Positions 15,173 to 23,337 of a DNA stretch of 64,000 nt are shown here, piece by piece. Below the pieces are notes generated by a model. That model ran no database searches and was not told the origin of the DNA. It saw nothing but the letters and a program-made list of their open reading frames with translations. Source of the stretch: Saprospira grandis (GTDB taxonomy: Bacteria > Bacteroidota > Bacteroidia > Chitinophagales > Saprospiraceae); assembly GCF_027594745.1 (NCBI RefSeq), contig NZ_CP110854.1, positions 992,001-1,056,000 on the forward strand, read 5' to 3'. The translations under genes and the position numbers were made by a program. Position 1 is the first letter of the stretch, and every line of letters begins with the position of its first letter.

Positions 15173-18118
15173 CTACTTTTTGGCTCGATAAATCAGCCAG
15201 CCGAAAACTAAAAAGAGGGCAAAAAGGGCGGCCCAGATCAATGGTCCATAATTCATTTTTTGGGGCAACTCTAGTGCGCTACTATTTCCGCTTAGCCACC
15301 AAGCGGCCCAGAAAAAGGGCTGGGCGGCCACCTCCTTTTGGTCCACCAACTCTAGGTAGCTAATTTGGGCCTGTTGCAGTGCCTTATCTTTGCGTTGGCC
15401 GGCCTGTAGGTAGCCATAAAAAAGCTCCATTAAAAGGCGGCTGCTCTCATCATTGACCTCCCAAAGAGTGCTCAGCGTACTAGCGGCGCCAGCATAGCGA
15501 AAGCCAAGGCCGAGGCTTTGGGCCCCCTCTCCGGCCTGATAGCGGCCGGCGGCAGTTTGGCAGGCAGAGAGCACCACCAAATCGGCGGATAAATGCAGGC
15601 CAGGCAACTCATAAGCCAGCAGCAAATCGTCTTGGAGGCTATCTTGAGTTTCGCTAAAAAAGAGAGCCGAATAACTAGGCGCCATAGGGTCGGTAATGGC
15701 ATGCATGGCAAGATGGATAAACTGTGCTTTTGGAGCTAGTTGTCTAAAGCGTTGTTCATTGGCTTGTTCTTGGCGCAAAAACTGTCCATTAAAATGGGCC
15801 TCTAGAAAATCGAGTTCGGCCATAGCGCCAGCGAGAGGCTGCAATTGTTTTCGGGCCTGTCCCCAATCCAGCGCTTGTCGGTCAATAGCTTGTCCTTGGC
15901 CCTGATAGCTAGGGGCCATAGCCAAAAAGCCTTTTGCGGCTGTTTTGGGTTGGGGTTGCAGATAAAAATTGGCGGCATACAAATAGCTAATCGCATAAGA
16001 CCTCATCAGATAATCGAGGCGGCTAAAGGGTTGTTCTTCCGCTTTGGGCAGCAGGCAACTGAAGGCGAGTTGGGATAATTCGGCATGAGGTGAAATGAGT
16101 AAATCGTATTTTGGAGTTTGGGGAATCAGCTGTTGATAGAGCTGATGGGCAAGGCGAATAAAATTGCTTTTGAAAGGCTTTAGGCTTTCTCTGGGGCGTT
16201 GGACGAGCTGTTTAAAATCTTGTAACTGTTCACGAAGATTTGTGGTTGGGCCGAGGATAAAAAGCTGAATTTCGTCCTCTTCTAGCAAAAAGCAATAGCT
16301 ATTTTTGGGGCCCATAAAATAAGTGATCAGGCTATACTTTTCTTTATTCAGCTTTTTCTTGAGTTTGTTTAGGTCGAGTTCTTCCAGCTCCTCTTGCCAT
16401 TTTGTATAGCTAGGATACTTTTGGGCCAATTGGGTCAGGAGCTCATCTAGTGCTTGGCGTTTTTGAAAAAGGACGGCCTGCATTTTTTGGGCCTTCAGGC
16501 TATCGGCCTTTCGTTGGGCTCGGCTAAACTGGGCTTGATAATAACTAATATCTTGGCGCAGGCTACGTTCTTCGGCCAAGAGTTCGGCAGAGACATTGCC
16601 CAGCTGTTGAGCTTCCTTATTGCGCAAAGAGCTGAGCAGCCAGCTGCCTTTGGCCAGCTCAATTTCGATAAAGGCCTGTTGGATATAAATGGGATTTTTT
16701 TCTGCTTGATCTAGGGCCATGGCTGTTTCGACAAAAGCCTCATAGACTTTTTCTGTTTGGGCTTTCAGTGCCGCTTTTCCGCCTTTGGAGCCCAATTGTT
16801 TTTCTAATTCTTTGGCCAAAGAAATAGCCATTTGGCAGCTTTGGTACTGCTCTAGCAGAGGGGCGGCAGTTATTTTTTGGGTTTGATAAATTCCCCATAA
16901 AATAGCGAGGCCTTCTTGGCCTTTAAGTTGAGCCAGGCCTTCTTTTTGGCCTAGGCCAGCGGTTTGGAAGCGGATCGCTTCCTCAAAATATTGCTTGGCC
17001 AAATTGGCCTTATCTAGGGCTAGGGCGGCTTGGCCGAGGGCGATATAGATTTCTTGATTTTTGGCTAGTTCTCTAAAGGCGGCCCCTTCTTTTCGGGCAT
17101 AGGCCAAATCGGCGGCCAGACTTTCTATACCTTCAAGGTCTTTAGCTTTCTTGAGCTTATGAATATAGGCTTTGAGTAGGGGAAACTGAGCATGGCCTCC
17201 ACGGCTCAGCAATTCAGGCAGGGAGATATTGCTGCTGCTCTCTTCATCTAAGAGGGCCAAATATGCAGTTGCTTCTAGGGCAAAAAAGCTATTTAGTTGG
17301 CCCAATTCTGCAAATAGCTGGCTAGCCTTTTTTAGGAGCGGCAAAGCCTGTTCATTTTGGCCCAGCTCATAATAGCAAATGCCCTTACTGGCCAAGTTTT
17401 TTGCTTGAATAGCAAGGGCTAAGGGTTCGTCATCTAAGGCGGCTAGGGCCTCTAGGGTGCGTTCAAAGTTTCCTTTCTTTCGATAGATTTGCGCCATAAG
17501 AGAGTAGGCGACAAATCGGGCCTCCTGCGATTGTAGTTTAGCCAACTTCTTGGCCCATTTTAGAGAAGTTTCGGCTTCATTGGCCAGGCCAAAATGGAAG
17601 TAAGCGCCTTCCTTATAGAGAGAAAACTTCAGCTTTTCCGAATAGCGATCTGTGTTTTTTTCTAGCCAGTTCAAGGCCTTTTCTAAGCGCTCTTTTTGCT
17701 CTAAAACAGGGCGACTTTCTAGATAACCTACATAATAATCGGCAAAATAGTAATAGGGTAAGCTAGCGGCAGCCTCTTGCTCGGCCCAGCGCTTTTGTTC
17801 TAAGACAAAAGCCTTTAGCTCGGCTTCATAGCGTTTTTTGCCCTTGATTTTTTTTCCCCCCATACTTACATAAGCAAAAGCAAGCTCGACCAAGGCCCAA
17901 TCGGCGGCCTCTTGGAAGCTAGTATTTCGCCAAAAAGGGCGTATGGGAGCTGCTTGAGCAAAGCTCCTTTGATAATAACGCATCAGGACTGCCCGCTGCT
18001 CTTTGATTGTAGTCAGCTGGGCCAGACTATCTTGATAACGCTCGGGCGCTAATTTGGGCTGAGCCAAAAGCGTGCAGCTAAAAAATAGGCAGCAAAGGCT
18101 GTAGATATAATTTCGCAT
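15173..18118 (-). CDS. TPR-CHAT caspase-like protease, membrane anchored
   Basis: The protein has 981 residues from ATG 18118 (MRNYIYSLCCLFFSCTLLAQ, signal peptide). Residues about 30-550 are helical TPR-type repeats. The C-terminal third is a CHAT domain with the catalytic pair visible: His about 806 in 'FIHLAMHAITDP' and Cys about 853 in 'VVLSACQTAAG', followed by 'GEGAQSLGLGFRYAGA'. A membrane helix (about 959-977) ends the protein with a short basic tail. CHAT proteases are clan CD peptidases that cleave specific partners. The export signal plus a C-terminal helix place the CHAT domain in the periplasm, unlike cytoplasmic defence CHAT proteins. The substrate is unknown and the gene stands alone. 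Confidence 0.9.
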   Translation of the reverse strand: MRNYIYSLCCLFFSCTLLAQPKLAPERYQDSLAQLTTIKEQRAVLMRYYQRSFAQAAPIRPFWRNTSFQEAADWALVELAFAYVSMGGKKIKGKKRYEAELKAFVLEQKRWAEQEAAASLPYYYFADYYVGYLESRPVLEQKERLEKALNWLEKNTDRYSEKLKFSLYKEGAYFHFGLANEAETSLKWAKKLAKLQSQEARFVAYSLMAQIYRKKGNFERTLEALAALDDEPLALAIQAKNLASKGICYYELGQNEQALPLLKKASQLFAELGQLNSFFALEATAYLALLDEESSSNISLPELLSRGGHAQFPLLKAYIHKLKKAKDLEGIESLAADLAYARKEGAAFRELAKNQEIYIALGQAALALDKANLAKQYFEEAIRFQTAGLGQKEGLAQLKGQEGLAILWGIYQTQKITAAPLLEQYQSCQMAISLAKELEKQLGSKGGKAALKAQTEKVYEAFVETAMALDQAEKNPIYIQQAFIEIELAKGSWLLSSLRNKEAQQLGNVSAELLAEERSLRQDISYYQAQFSRAQRKADSLKAQKMQAVLFQKRQALDELLTQLAQKYPSYTKWQEELEELDLNKLKKKLNKEKYSLITYFMGPKNSYCFLLEEDEIQLFILGPTTNLREQLQDFKQLVQRPRESLKPFKSNFIRLAHQLYQQLIPQTPKYDLLISPHAELSQLAFSCLLPKAEEQPFSRLDYLMRSYAISYLYAANFYLQPQPKTAAKGFLAMAPSYQGQGQAIDRQALDWGQARKQLQPLAGAMAELDFLEAHFNGQFLRQEQANEQRFRQLAPKAQFIHLAMHAITDPMAPSYSALFFSETQDSLQDDLLLAYELPGLHLSADLVVLSACQTAAGRYQAGEGAQSLGLGFRYAGAASTLSTLWEVNDESSRLLMELFYGYLQAGQRKDKALQQAQISYLELVDQKEVAAQPFFWAAWWLSGNSSALELPQKMNYGPLIWAALFALFLVFGWLIYRAKK

Positions 18119-18365
18119 GAATTCTGAAAAGTTCGGTGAGTTGGGCCAATTACAAAGGTAGACAATAGGCCTCAAAAAGCAATTCCCTTAAGTTGAACAA
18201 TTAGTACAACTATTATTTAACATAATTTTAAGCTAGTCTAAATAAACCACAAAGTGAGAAATGCTACAGAAGTTACCAGATTTTTGGACTACACTTGCAA
18301 AGTATAAGTTACCAAACAGGTAATATACGCCAAAAACATTACGCACATTTAAAAACTTTTATTCC

Positions 18366-19124
18366 ATGAAGAATTATTCCTTCTATCTCAGCATTTTTTT
18401 CCTTTTTTGTTTTTCCTTTTCTCAGAATCTGCAAGCTCAGGAGAGCGATGAAATTAACAATTGGTTTTTTCTACACACGACAGCCAAGTTAAATAATAAA
18501 TGGGAACTTGGCAATGAACTACACATTCGTCGGGATGATTGGGTAGAGAACTGGCGAAATTTGCTCATACGTCCTTATGCTAGTTACTACCTTAACAATA
18601 CTGCTATTCTCACAGCTGGCTATTCCTATATTGGTTCTTGGGCGCTACCGGGTAGTGATAAAGCTCCTCTAAGTAACGAACATAATATCTGGGAACAATT
18701 TTGTTTTCGTCATAAGCTCAACAAAGCGACTAAGGTATGTCATCGATACCGTTTTGAGCATCGCTTTGTTGATCAATGGGAGCATAATTTGAATACAGAT
18801 GAATGGGAGAAAACAGGAAGAGAGTTTAGCAATCGATTTAGATATAGAATTACGGTTAAATCTGATTTGGCTAAAATTAAAGATGAGCAATCTATTTATT
18901 TAGTTATTTTTGATGAAATCTGGATAAATCAGGCTGACAATCTCCGTTTTAAGAGCCTAGCACGAAACTGGCTATATTTGGGTTTAGGCTATAGACTCAA
19001 CCCTCAACTTTGCTTTGAATTGGCCTATATGCACCAACACGATACCTACAATGCTACAGACTACCTCAACACGCCTATTATGCAATTATCACTTTGGTAT
19101 AAAGTGCCTGTAAAAAAGTCTTAA
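18366..19124 (+). CDS. DUF2490 family outer-membrane protein
   Basis: The protein has 252 residues with a signal peptide (ending 'NLQAQ'). The opening 'NNWFFLHTTAKLNNKWELGNELHIRRDD' and the alternating aromatic strands ('AGYSYIGSW', 'HRYRFEHRFV', 'WLYLGLGYRL') match DUF2490 proteins, predicted 10-12-strand outer-membrane beta-barrels. The function of the family is not known. The gene is more AT-rich than its neighbours (many AAT, TTT, ATA codons), which could mean different expression level or later arrival. It is monocistronic and followed by a terminator. Confidence 0.75.
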   Translation: MKNYSFYLSIFFLFCFSFSQNLQAQESDEINNWFFLHTTAKLNNKWELGNELHIRRDDWVENWRNLLIRPYASYYLNNTAILTAGYSYIGSWALPGSDKAPLSNEHNIWEQFCFRHKLNKATKVCHRYRFEHRFVDQWEHNLNTDEWEKTGREFSNRFRYRITVKSDLAKIKDEQSIYLVIFDEIWINQADNLRFKSLARNWLYLGLGYRLNPQLCFELAYMHQHDTYNATDYLNTPIMQLSLWYKVPVKKS

Positions 19125-19175
19125 TGTTCTTTCTTGTTTTTGGCCTTCTCCAAAGGGCCTTATCCAAATAGCTAG

Positions 19176-19215
19176 AATGCCTCTTTACGATTTAGCGTAA
19201 AGGGGCATTTTTTAT
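19176..19215 (+). terminator. Terminator after the DUF2490 gene
   Basis: Stem AATGCC(T)CTTTACG paired with CGTAAAG(G)GGCATT, then T6. Confidence 0.75.
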
Positions 19216-19239
19216 CTTATGCTGTTTAAAACGGAGACG

Positions 19240-19467
19240 GGGCAATTGGCCTAGCGATGTGCAGCAGTGCGGCGAAGCCGCAGACCCAGGCGGCGAAGCC
19301 GCCGCAGGGCCGAGCAGACCTGCGAGCTGCGAAACGTAGCGCCTGCCGTAGGCAGGAGGCCCCAAAACAGCAGCGAGCTGCGGAACGACAACAAGGACTT
19401 TAGTCCGCAGTTCGACGACCGAAGGGAGTAACCGCCGACGACCGAAGGGAGGCGGAGGCCCCAAAAC
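19240..19467 (-). repeat. GGCCCC-family repeat, copy 7 (subfamily a, double)
   Basis: A full element ending GGCCCCAAAAC is followed by a second partial one containing GACAACAAGGACTTTAGTCC, GTTCGACGACCGAAGGGAG and another GGCCCCAAAA end. The same second module occurs in copies 9, 19 and 22. The last end is 10 bases from the neighbouring stop codon. Confidence 0.9.
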
Positions 19468-19477
19468 AGCAGACTTC

Positions 19478-20032
19478 TTATCTACGTCGGCTAGGTCCTT
19501 TTGGGAGCATTTCCTCGGCTAATTGCAGGCCAATTTCTTCTACAAAGCAGGCGATTTCCTTTTGGCTATTATAGAGTCCCCAGAGGCTAGTATTTGGGCT
19601 TAGCGGGGCGCTTGTACTATTTTTGGGCCAGAAAAAGCGGGCTGTTTTTCCATTAGATAGTTGTAATTCTATTTCGTATTGTTTGGACAGGCTGCCCCAA
19701 TTCCATTTTTCCTTTTGGCTGAGGAGCTGAGCGAGCATAAGTTCGCCATCGGCTAGGCAGCTACTACGATTTTGCAAAACCTTATTTCCCTGAAAAAGGA
19801 AATAGAAAGCGCCCAGCTCAAAAAGCAGCATAAAGGCAGTCATCAGGGCAAAAGAAGGCAATGCTTGCAGGGCAAAAAGGAGGACAAAAAGCAGCAGGGG
19901 AAACAGCAAAAGGCTAATTCCGATAATATAATAGCCTCTGAGTCCATGACTAAGTGGCAACTGTTTTTTGATCCGTTCTAGATTGCGGCCACTTCCTGGA
20001 TCTAGGGCCAAAGTGGGAAAAGACTGACTCAT
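19478..20032 (-). CDS. Small membrane protein, two hydrophobic segments
   Basis: The protein has 184 residues from ATG 20032 (MSQSFPTLALDPGSGR). Two adjacent membrane helices (residues about 35-60 and 62-85: 'GYYIIGISLLLFPLLLFVLLFAL', 'FALMTAFMLLFELGAFYFLF') are followed by a soluble C-terminal part. It starts 4 bases after the fbp stop codon, so it is expressed with fructose bisphosphatase. I recognise no family, and the link to Fbp may be only positional. An upstream in-frame extension lies inside fbp and is rejected. Confidence 0.7.
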   Translation of the reverse strand: MSQSFPTLALDPGSGRNLERIKKQLPLSHGLRGYYIIGISLLLFPLLLFVLLFALQALPSFALMTAFMLLFELGAFYFLFQGNKVLQNRSSCLADGELMLAQLLSQKEKWNWGSLSKQYEIELQLSNGKTARFFWPKNSTSAPLSPNTSLWGLYNSQKEIACFVEEIGLQLAEEMLPKGPSRRR

Positions 20033-20036
20033 AAGC

Positions 20037-21020
20037 TTAGAAATTGGGCAATAGCTCCATTTTTTCAGACAGGCGTTCCACCAAGCCTTTAGAGCCGATA
20101 TAAACTGGCGTACGTTGGTGCAACTGCTTAATTTCCAGCTCCATAATTCTTTCTTGGCCATTGGTAGCGGCTCCACCGGCCTGTTCAATCACAAAAGCCA
20201 TGGGGTTGCACTCATAGAGCAGGCGCAATTTTCCGGAGCTAGAGCTTGGGCTACTTGGGTACATAAAAATGCCTCCTTTGATGAGGGTGCGGTGCACATC
20301 GGCCACCATAGAGCCCGTATAGCGGAAGCGCATATCCTCTTCCACGCAATCATCGATAAAGCGGCGGACCCCTTCGGGGAAGGTTTTATAGCGGCTTTGA
20401 TTGACTGAATAATTCTTGCTTTCGGGAATCTTGATATCGGGATGCGAGAGGCAAAACTCTCCGATAGAAGGATCGAGGGTAAAGCCGTTGACGCCTTGGC
20501 CGGTTGTATAAACCAGCATGGTAGAGGAGCCATAGAGCACATAACCAGCCGCCACTTGTTCGGCCCCATCTTGCAAGAAATCTTCTAGGGTACAGGGACC
20601 ATCTAGAGAATTGCGGCGATAGATGGCAAAAATGGTCCCAATAGAAACATTTACATCAATATTAGAAGAGCCATCGAGGGGATCAAAGGCCACCACATAT
20701 TTGGCCTTTTTGCAATTCTCAAAAGCCACAAAGCTCTCTTGCTCCTCGGAGGCGATGCCGCAGCATTCTCCGCTATTTTGCAAACAGGCCTGCAGAATTT
20801 CGTCGGCTAGAATATCTAATTTTTGGACCGTTTCTCCAGAGGCGTTTTCTACGCCTGCCAAGCCAATAATATCGGCTAAGCCTGCCTTATTGACCTCTCG
20901 GCTAATAATTTTGCAAGCTAGGCAAATATCTCTTAACAAGCCAGAGAGTTCGCCAGTGGCATAAGGAAGGTCTTGTTGCTTGCGGATGATAAACTCGTCT
21001 ACAGTGATGAGCTGTTTCAT
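20037..21020 (-). CDS. fbp: Fructose-1,6-bisphosphatase, class 1
   Basis: The protein has 327 residues, the usual length. The metal-binding signature 'FDPLDGSSNIDVNVSIGTIF' (residues about 109-128) is intact, as are 'ASEEQES' near 90 and 'GGIFMYPS' near 250. It converts fructose 1,6-bisphosphate to fructose 6-phosphate in gluconeogenesis, in the cytoplasm. It heads a two-gene unit with the small membrane protein that follows it. Confidence 0.97.
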   Translation of the reverse strand: MKQLITVDEFIIRKQQDLPYATGELSGLLRDICLACKIISREVNKAGLADIIGLAGVENASGETVQKLDILADEILQACLQNSGECCGIASEEQESFVAFENCKKAKYVVAFDPLDGSSNIDVNVSIGTIFAIYRRNSLDGPCTLEDFLQDGAEQVAAGYVLYGSSTMLVYTTGQGVNGFTLDPSIGEFCLSHPDIKIPESKNYSVNQSRYKTFPEGVRRFIDDCVEEDMRFRYTGSMVADVHRTLIKGGIFMYPSSPSSSSGKLRLLYECNPMAFVIEQAGGAATNGQERIMELEIKQLHQRTPVYIGSKGLVERLSEKMELLPNF

Positions 21021-21114
21021 GAAAGTGAAATTAGATAGACAAAAAAATTAGGGATACGCCCGCAAATATAAGATGATTTTTAGGAATGCTTGAGGCCCCA
21101 AAGGATTTTATCGG

Positions 21115-21690
21115 CTAGTCCGCAGATTCTCCCCAACGATAGCTATCATTTAACTGAAAACCGGCCAAATCTAGGGCCCGATCAATCACGGTGGCGGCTA
21201 GTTCCTCAAAGGTTTTGGGTTTGGAGTAAAAAGAGGGAACGGCTGGACAAATAATGGCGCCCGCCTCTGTCAATCGCTGCATATTTTGCAGATGAATGAG
21301 GCTAAGGGGCGTTTCTCGGCTGAGCAAAATCAGTTTGCGCCGCTCTTTGAGGATGACATCGGCGGCGCGGCTGCTGAGATCGTCGGAAATGCCCGCAGCA
21401 ACTCGGCCCAAAAAGCCCATGGAGCAGGGACAAACAATCATACTGTTATATTGGGCCGAGCCCGAAGCAAAAGGTGCCATAAAATCCCTTTTGTCGTAAA
21501 AATCAAAGGGGTAGTTTTTATAGTCTTGGTTCTCTAGCTCTAGCTCCCAATTATACTTGGCGTTATCGCTCATGACCACCCCCACTTTTTCCCATTGGGC
21601 TTGCAAAAGCAGCAAGCGATCAAATAATACTTTGGCGTAGATAGAGCCGCTGGCCCCAGCCACCGCAATGACGAGTTTATGTTTTTGCAT
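21115..21690 (-). CDS. ubiX: Flavin prenyltransferase UbiX
   Basis: The protein has 191 residues from ATG 21690 (MQKHKLVIAVAGASGS). The N-terminal 'IAVAGASGSIYAKVLFDRL' is the FMN-binding start of the UbiX/Pad1 family. Later motifs are 'CPCSMGFLGRVAAGISDDLSSRAADVILKERRKLIL', the typical 'REtPls' as 'SRETPLSLIHLQNM', and 'AGAIICPAVPSFYSKP'. It makes prenylated FMN for UbiD-type decarboxylases; no ubiD partner is in the window. Cytoplasmic. Whether it serves ubiquinone/menaquinone or aromatic-acid metabolism cannot be told. Confidence 0.95.
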   Translation of the reverse strand: MQKHKLVIAVAGASGSIYAKVLFDRLLLLQAQWEKVGVVMSDNAKYNWELELENQDYKNYPFDFYDKRDFMAPFASGSAQYNSMIVCPCSMGFLGRVAAGISDDLSSRAADVILKERRKLILLSRETPLSLIHLQNMQRLTEAGAIICPAVPSFYSKPKTFEELAATVIDRALDLAGFQLNDSYRWGESAD

Positions 21691-21741
21691 AGCTTTTTTT
21701 AGGGAAACAAGTTTTTGGGGCGGGGGTTGAGGGAAAGGGAT

Positions 21742-21766
21742 AAAAAAAGCCGCCAATTGGCGGCTT
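21742..21766 (-). terminator. Terminator after the M23 peptidase gene
   Basis: Perfect stem AAGCCGCC/GGCGGCTT with T7 on the minus strand, 8 bases beyond the stop at 21774. Confidence 0.85.
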
Positions 21767-21773
21767 GGGGAGT

Positions 21774-22694
21774 CTAAAACTCAATATAATTCTGTGCATC
21801 AATCGGCTGCCCATTATACCAGAGCTCAAAGTGCAGATGTGGCCCCGAGCTCATCTCTCCAGAGTTGCCAATAATGGCCACGGCTTCTCCTGCCTTTACC
21901 CGATCTCCCGTTTTTTTGAGGCGGGCCGAATTGTGTTTGTACCAAGAAATCAGGTTGTTGCTATGCTGCACCCCAATCATATGACCCGTATCGGCAGACC
22001 AGCTCGACATGATGACCGTGCCCGCCCGAACAGCCTGTACTACCGAGCCTTTGGGCGCCACCACCAAATCGGTCCCATAATGCGCCCGAGAAGGAGCAAA
22101 ACTATCCGAAACAACACCTTTTACAGGTGGCACAAAGCTTTCTTTATCTAGACGGTCCTCATCTTCCAAAAAGACACTTTGAATCAAAGAACCTAGTTCT
22201 CGCTCCATTTCTGCACTTTCCACCACCGATTTGGTGGCATCAGATTGCTCGGGCACGCCTTGAACCGAAGCTTTTTGGCCTGTTTCGGTGCTTCCGCCCG
22301 ATTTAGGCTTTTCAACATCTTTTTCATACTCAAATTCCGCATTAGCCAGCTGCTTAATGCTTTCGGTCTGGGCCTGATTATTTTCCATATCCATTTTCAG
22401 GCTATCCATTTGCAACAACAACTGCTTGAGCTCCTTCCGAACTCCAGAGTCCGCTATATTATTATTGCCCGAAGACATCAAATAATTGAGTGGAGAAAAA
22501 CGAATCACCAAAACGGTCAGCAAAATAATCCCCAGCGTAATACTACTTGAAACCAGGGCCACATTCAGAGGGCTCAGGCGCCAACTTTTCTCCTCTACAT
22601 AGGTCTGTTCATTGACCACCACCAGTTTATGATGTGCAGAGATCCAGGGAATTAGTGGTTTTTTCTTCTTTTTATGATTTGGCGTAGCGCTCAT
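21774..22694 (-). CDS. M23-family peptidoglycan endopeptidase, membrane anchored
   Basis: The protein has 306 residues. A cytoplasmic N-terminus is followed by one membrane helix (residues about 46-68), a coiled-coil linker ('KQLLLQMDSLKMDMENNQAQ'), and an M23 LytM domain. Zinc and catalytic residues are visible as 'HYGTDLVV' (His and Asp), 'SWYKHNS' (His) and 'HLHFELW' (HxH). The usual YxHLS is YKHNS here, a mild variation. It probably cleaves peptidoglycan cross-links during growth or division in the periplasm, or acts with a coiled-coil partner. A terminator follows, and two repeat copies lie upstream. Confidence 0.92.
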   Translation of the reverse strand: MSATPNHKKKKKPLIPWISAHHKLVVVNEQTYVEEKSWRLSPLNVALVSSSITLGIILLTVLVIRFSPLNYLMSSGNNNIADSGVRKELKQLLLQMDSLKMDMENNQAQTESIKQLANAEFEYEKDVEKPKSGGSTETGQKASVQGVPEQSDATKSVVESAEMERELGSLIQSVFLEDEDRLDKESFVPPVKGVVSDSFAPSRAHYGTDLVVAPKGSVVQAVRAGTVIMSSWSADTGHMIGVQHSNNLISWYKHNSARLKKTGDRVKAGEAVAIIGNSGEMSSGPHLHFELWYNGQPIDAQNYIEF

Positions 22695-22833
22695 AAAGCT
22701 CTTGATCTAGATTTTGGGATGCTTGGGGCCCTCTTTAAGGAAAGGGCTCAGAAATGGCGAAAATACGAACAAAGCCCTTATTTTTGTAGGCCTTAGGGCT
22801 TTTTTCGGTTCAAGGGATCAATTCTTCTGTTTT

Positions 22834-22955
22834 TTTGGGGCCTCCTGCCTGCGGCAGGCGCTACGTTTCGGGGCTCGCAGGTCTGCTCGGCCCTGCGCGG
22901 GCTTCGCCCGCTGGCTCTGGCGCTTCGCGCCACCCCTCCACATCGCTAGGCCGAT
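22834..22955 (+). repeat. GGCCCC-family repeat, copy 8 (subfamily a)
   Basis: Located in the divergent 643-base gap between the M23 gene and the PorW/SprE gene, with the GGGGCC end toward the M23 start. The bases between it and copy 9 (22956-23127) are low-complexity with no recognisable feature. Confidence 0.9.
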
Positions 22956-23127
22956 CAAAAACTCCCTTTGGTCCTTGAAAGGCAGCCTTTGGCTGCCCAA
23001 AAGCTCGCTTTGCTCGCCCTGCAAACTGCTTTTTTGCTCCTAAACCAACAGAAAAAGCCTTTTTTTACGTTTCTAAATTAGGCCCCTTTTGTTTGGACCA
23101 ATAAATAGAGCCAGACGGTCCTTAGTC

Positions 23128-23296
23128 TTTGGCCTAGCGATGGTAGGCAGTGCGGCGCAGCCGCAGACCTAGGCGGCTTTGCCGCCGCAGGGCCGAGCAG
23201 ACCTGCGAGCTGCCGGACGACAACAAGCCCTTTAGGGTGCAGTTCGACGACCAAAGGGAGTAACCGCAGCAAGCGCAGCGCAGCTGAGGCCCCAAA
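23128..23296 (-). repeat. GGCCCC-family repeat, copy 9 (subfamily a)
   Basis: It includes the GACAACAAGCCC...GTTCGACGACC module. The GGCCCCAAAA end lies 41 bases before the start of the PorW/SprE gene. Confidence 0.9.
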
Positions 23297-23337
23297 ATAA
23301 ATCATTCTACAGATAGCAATTCACTAGCAAATACCTT

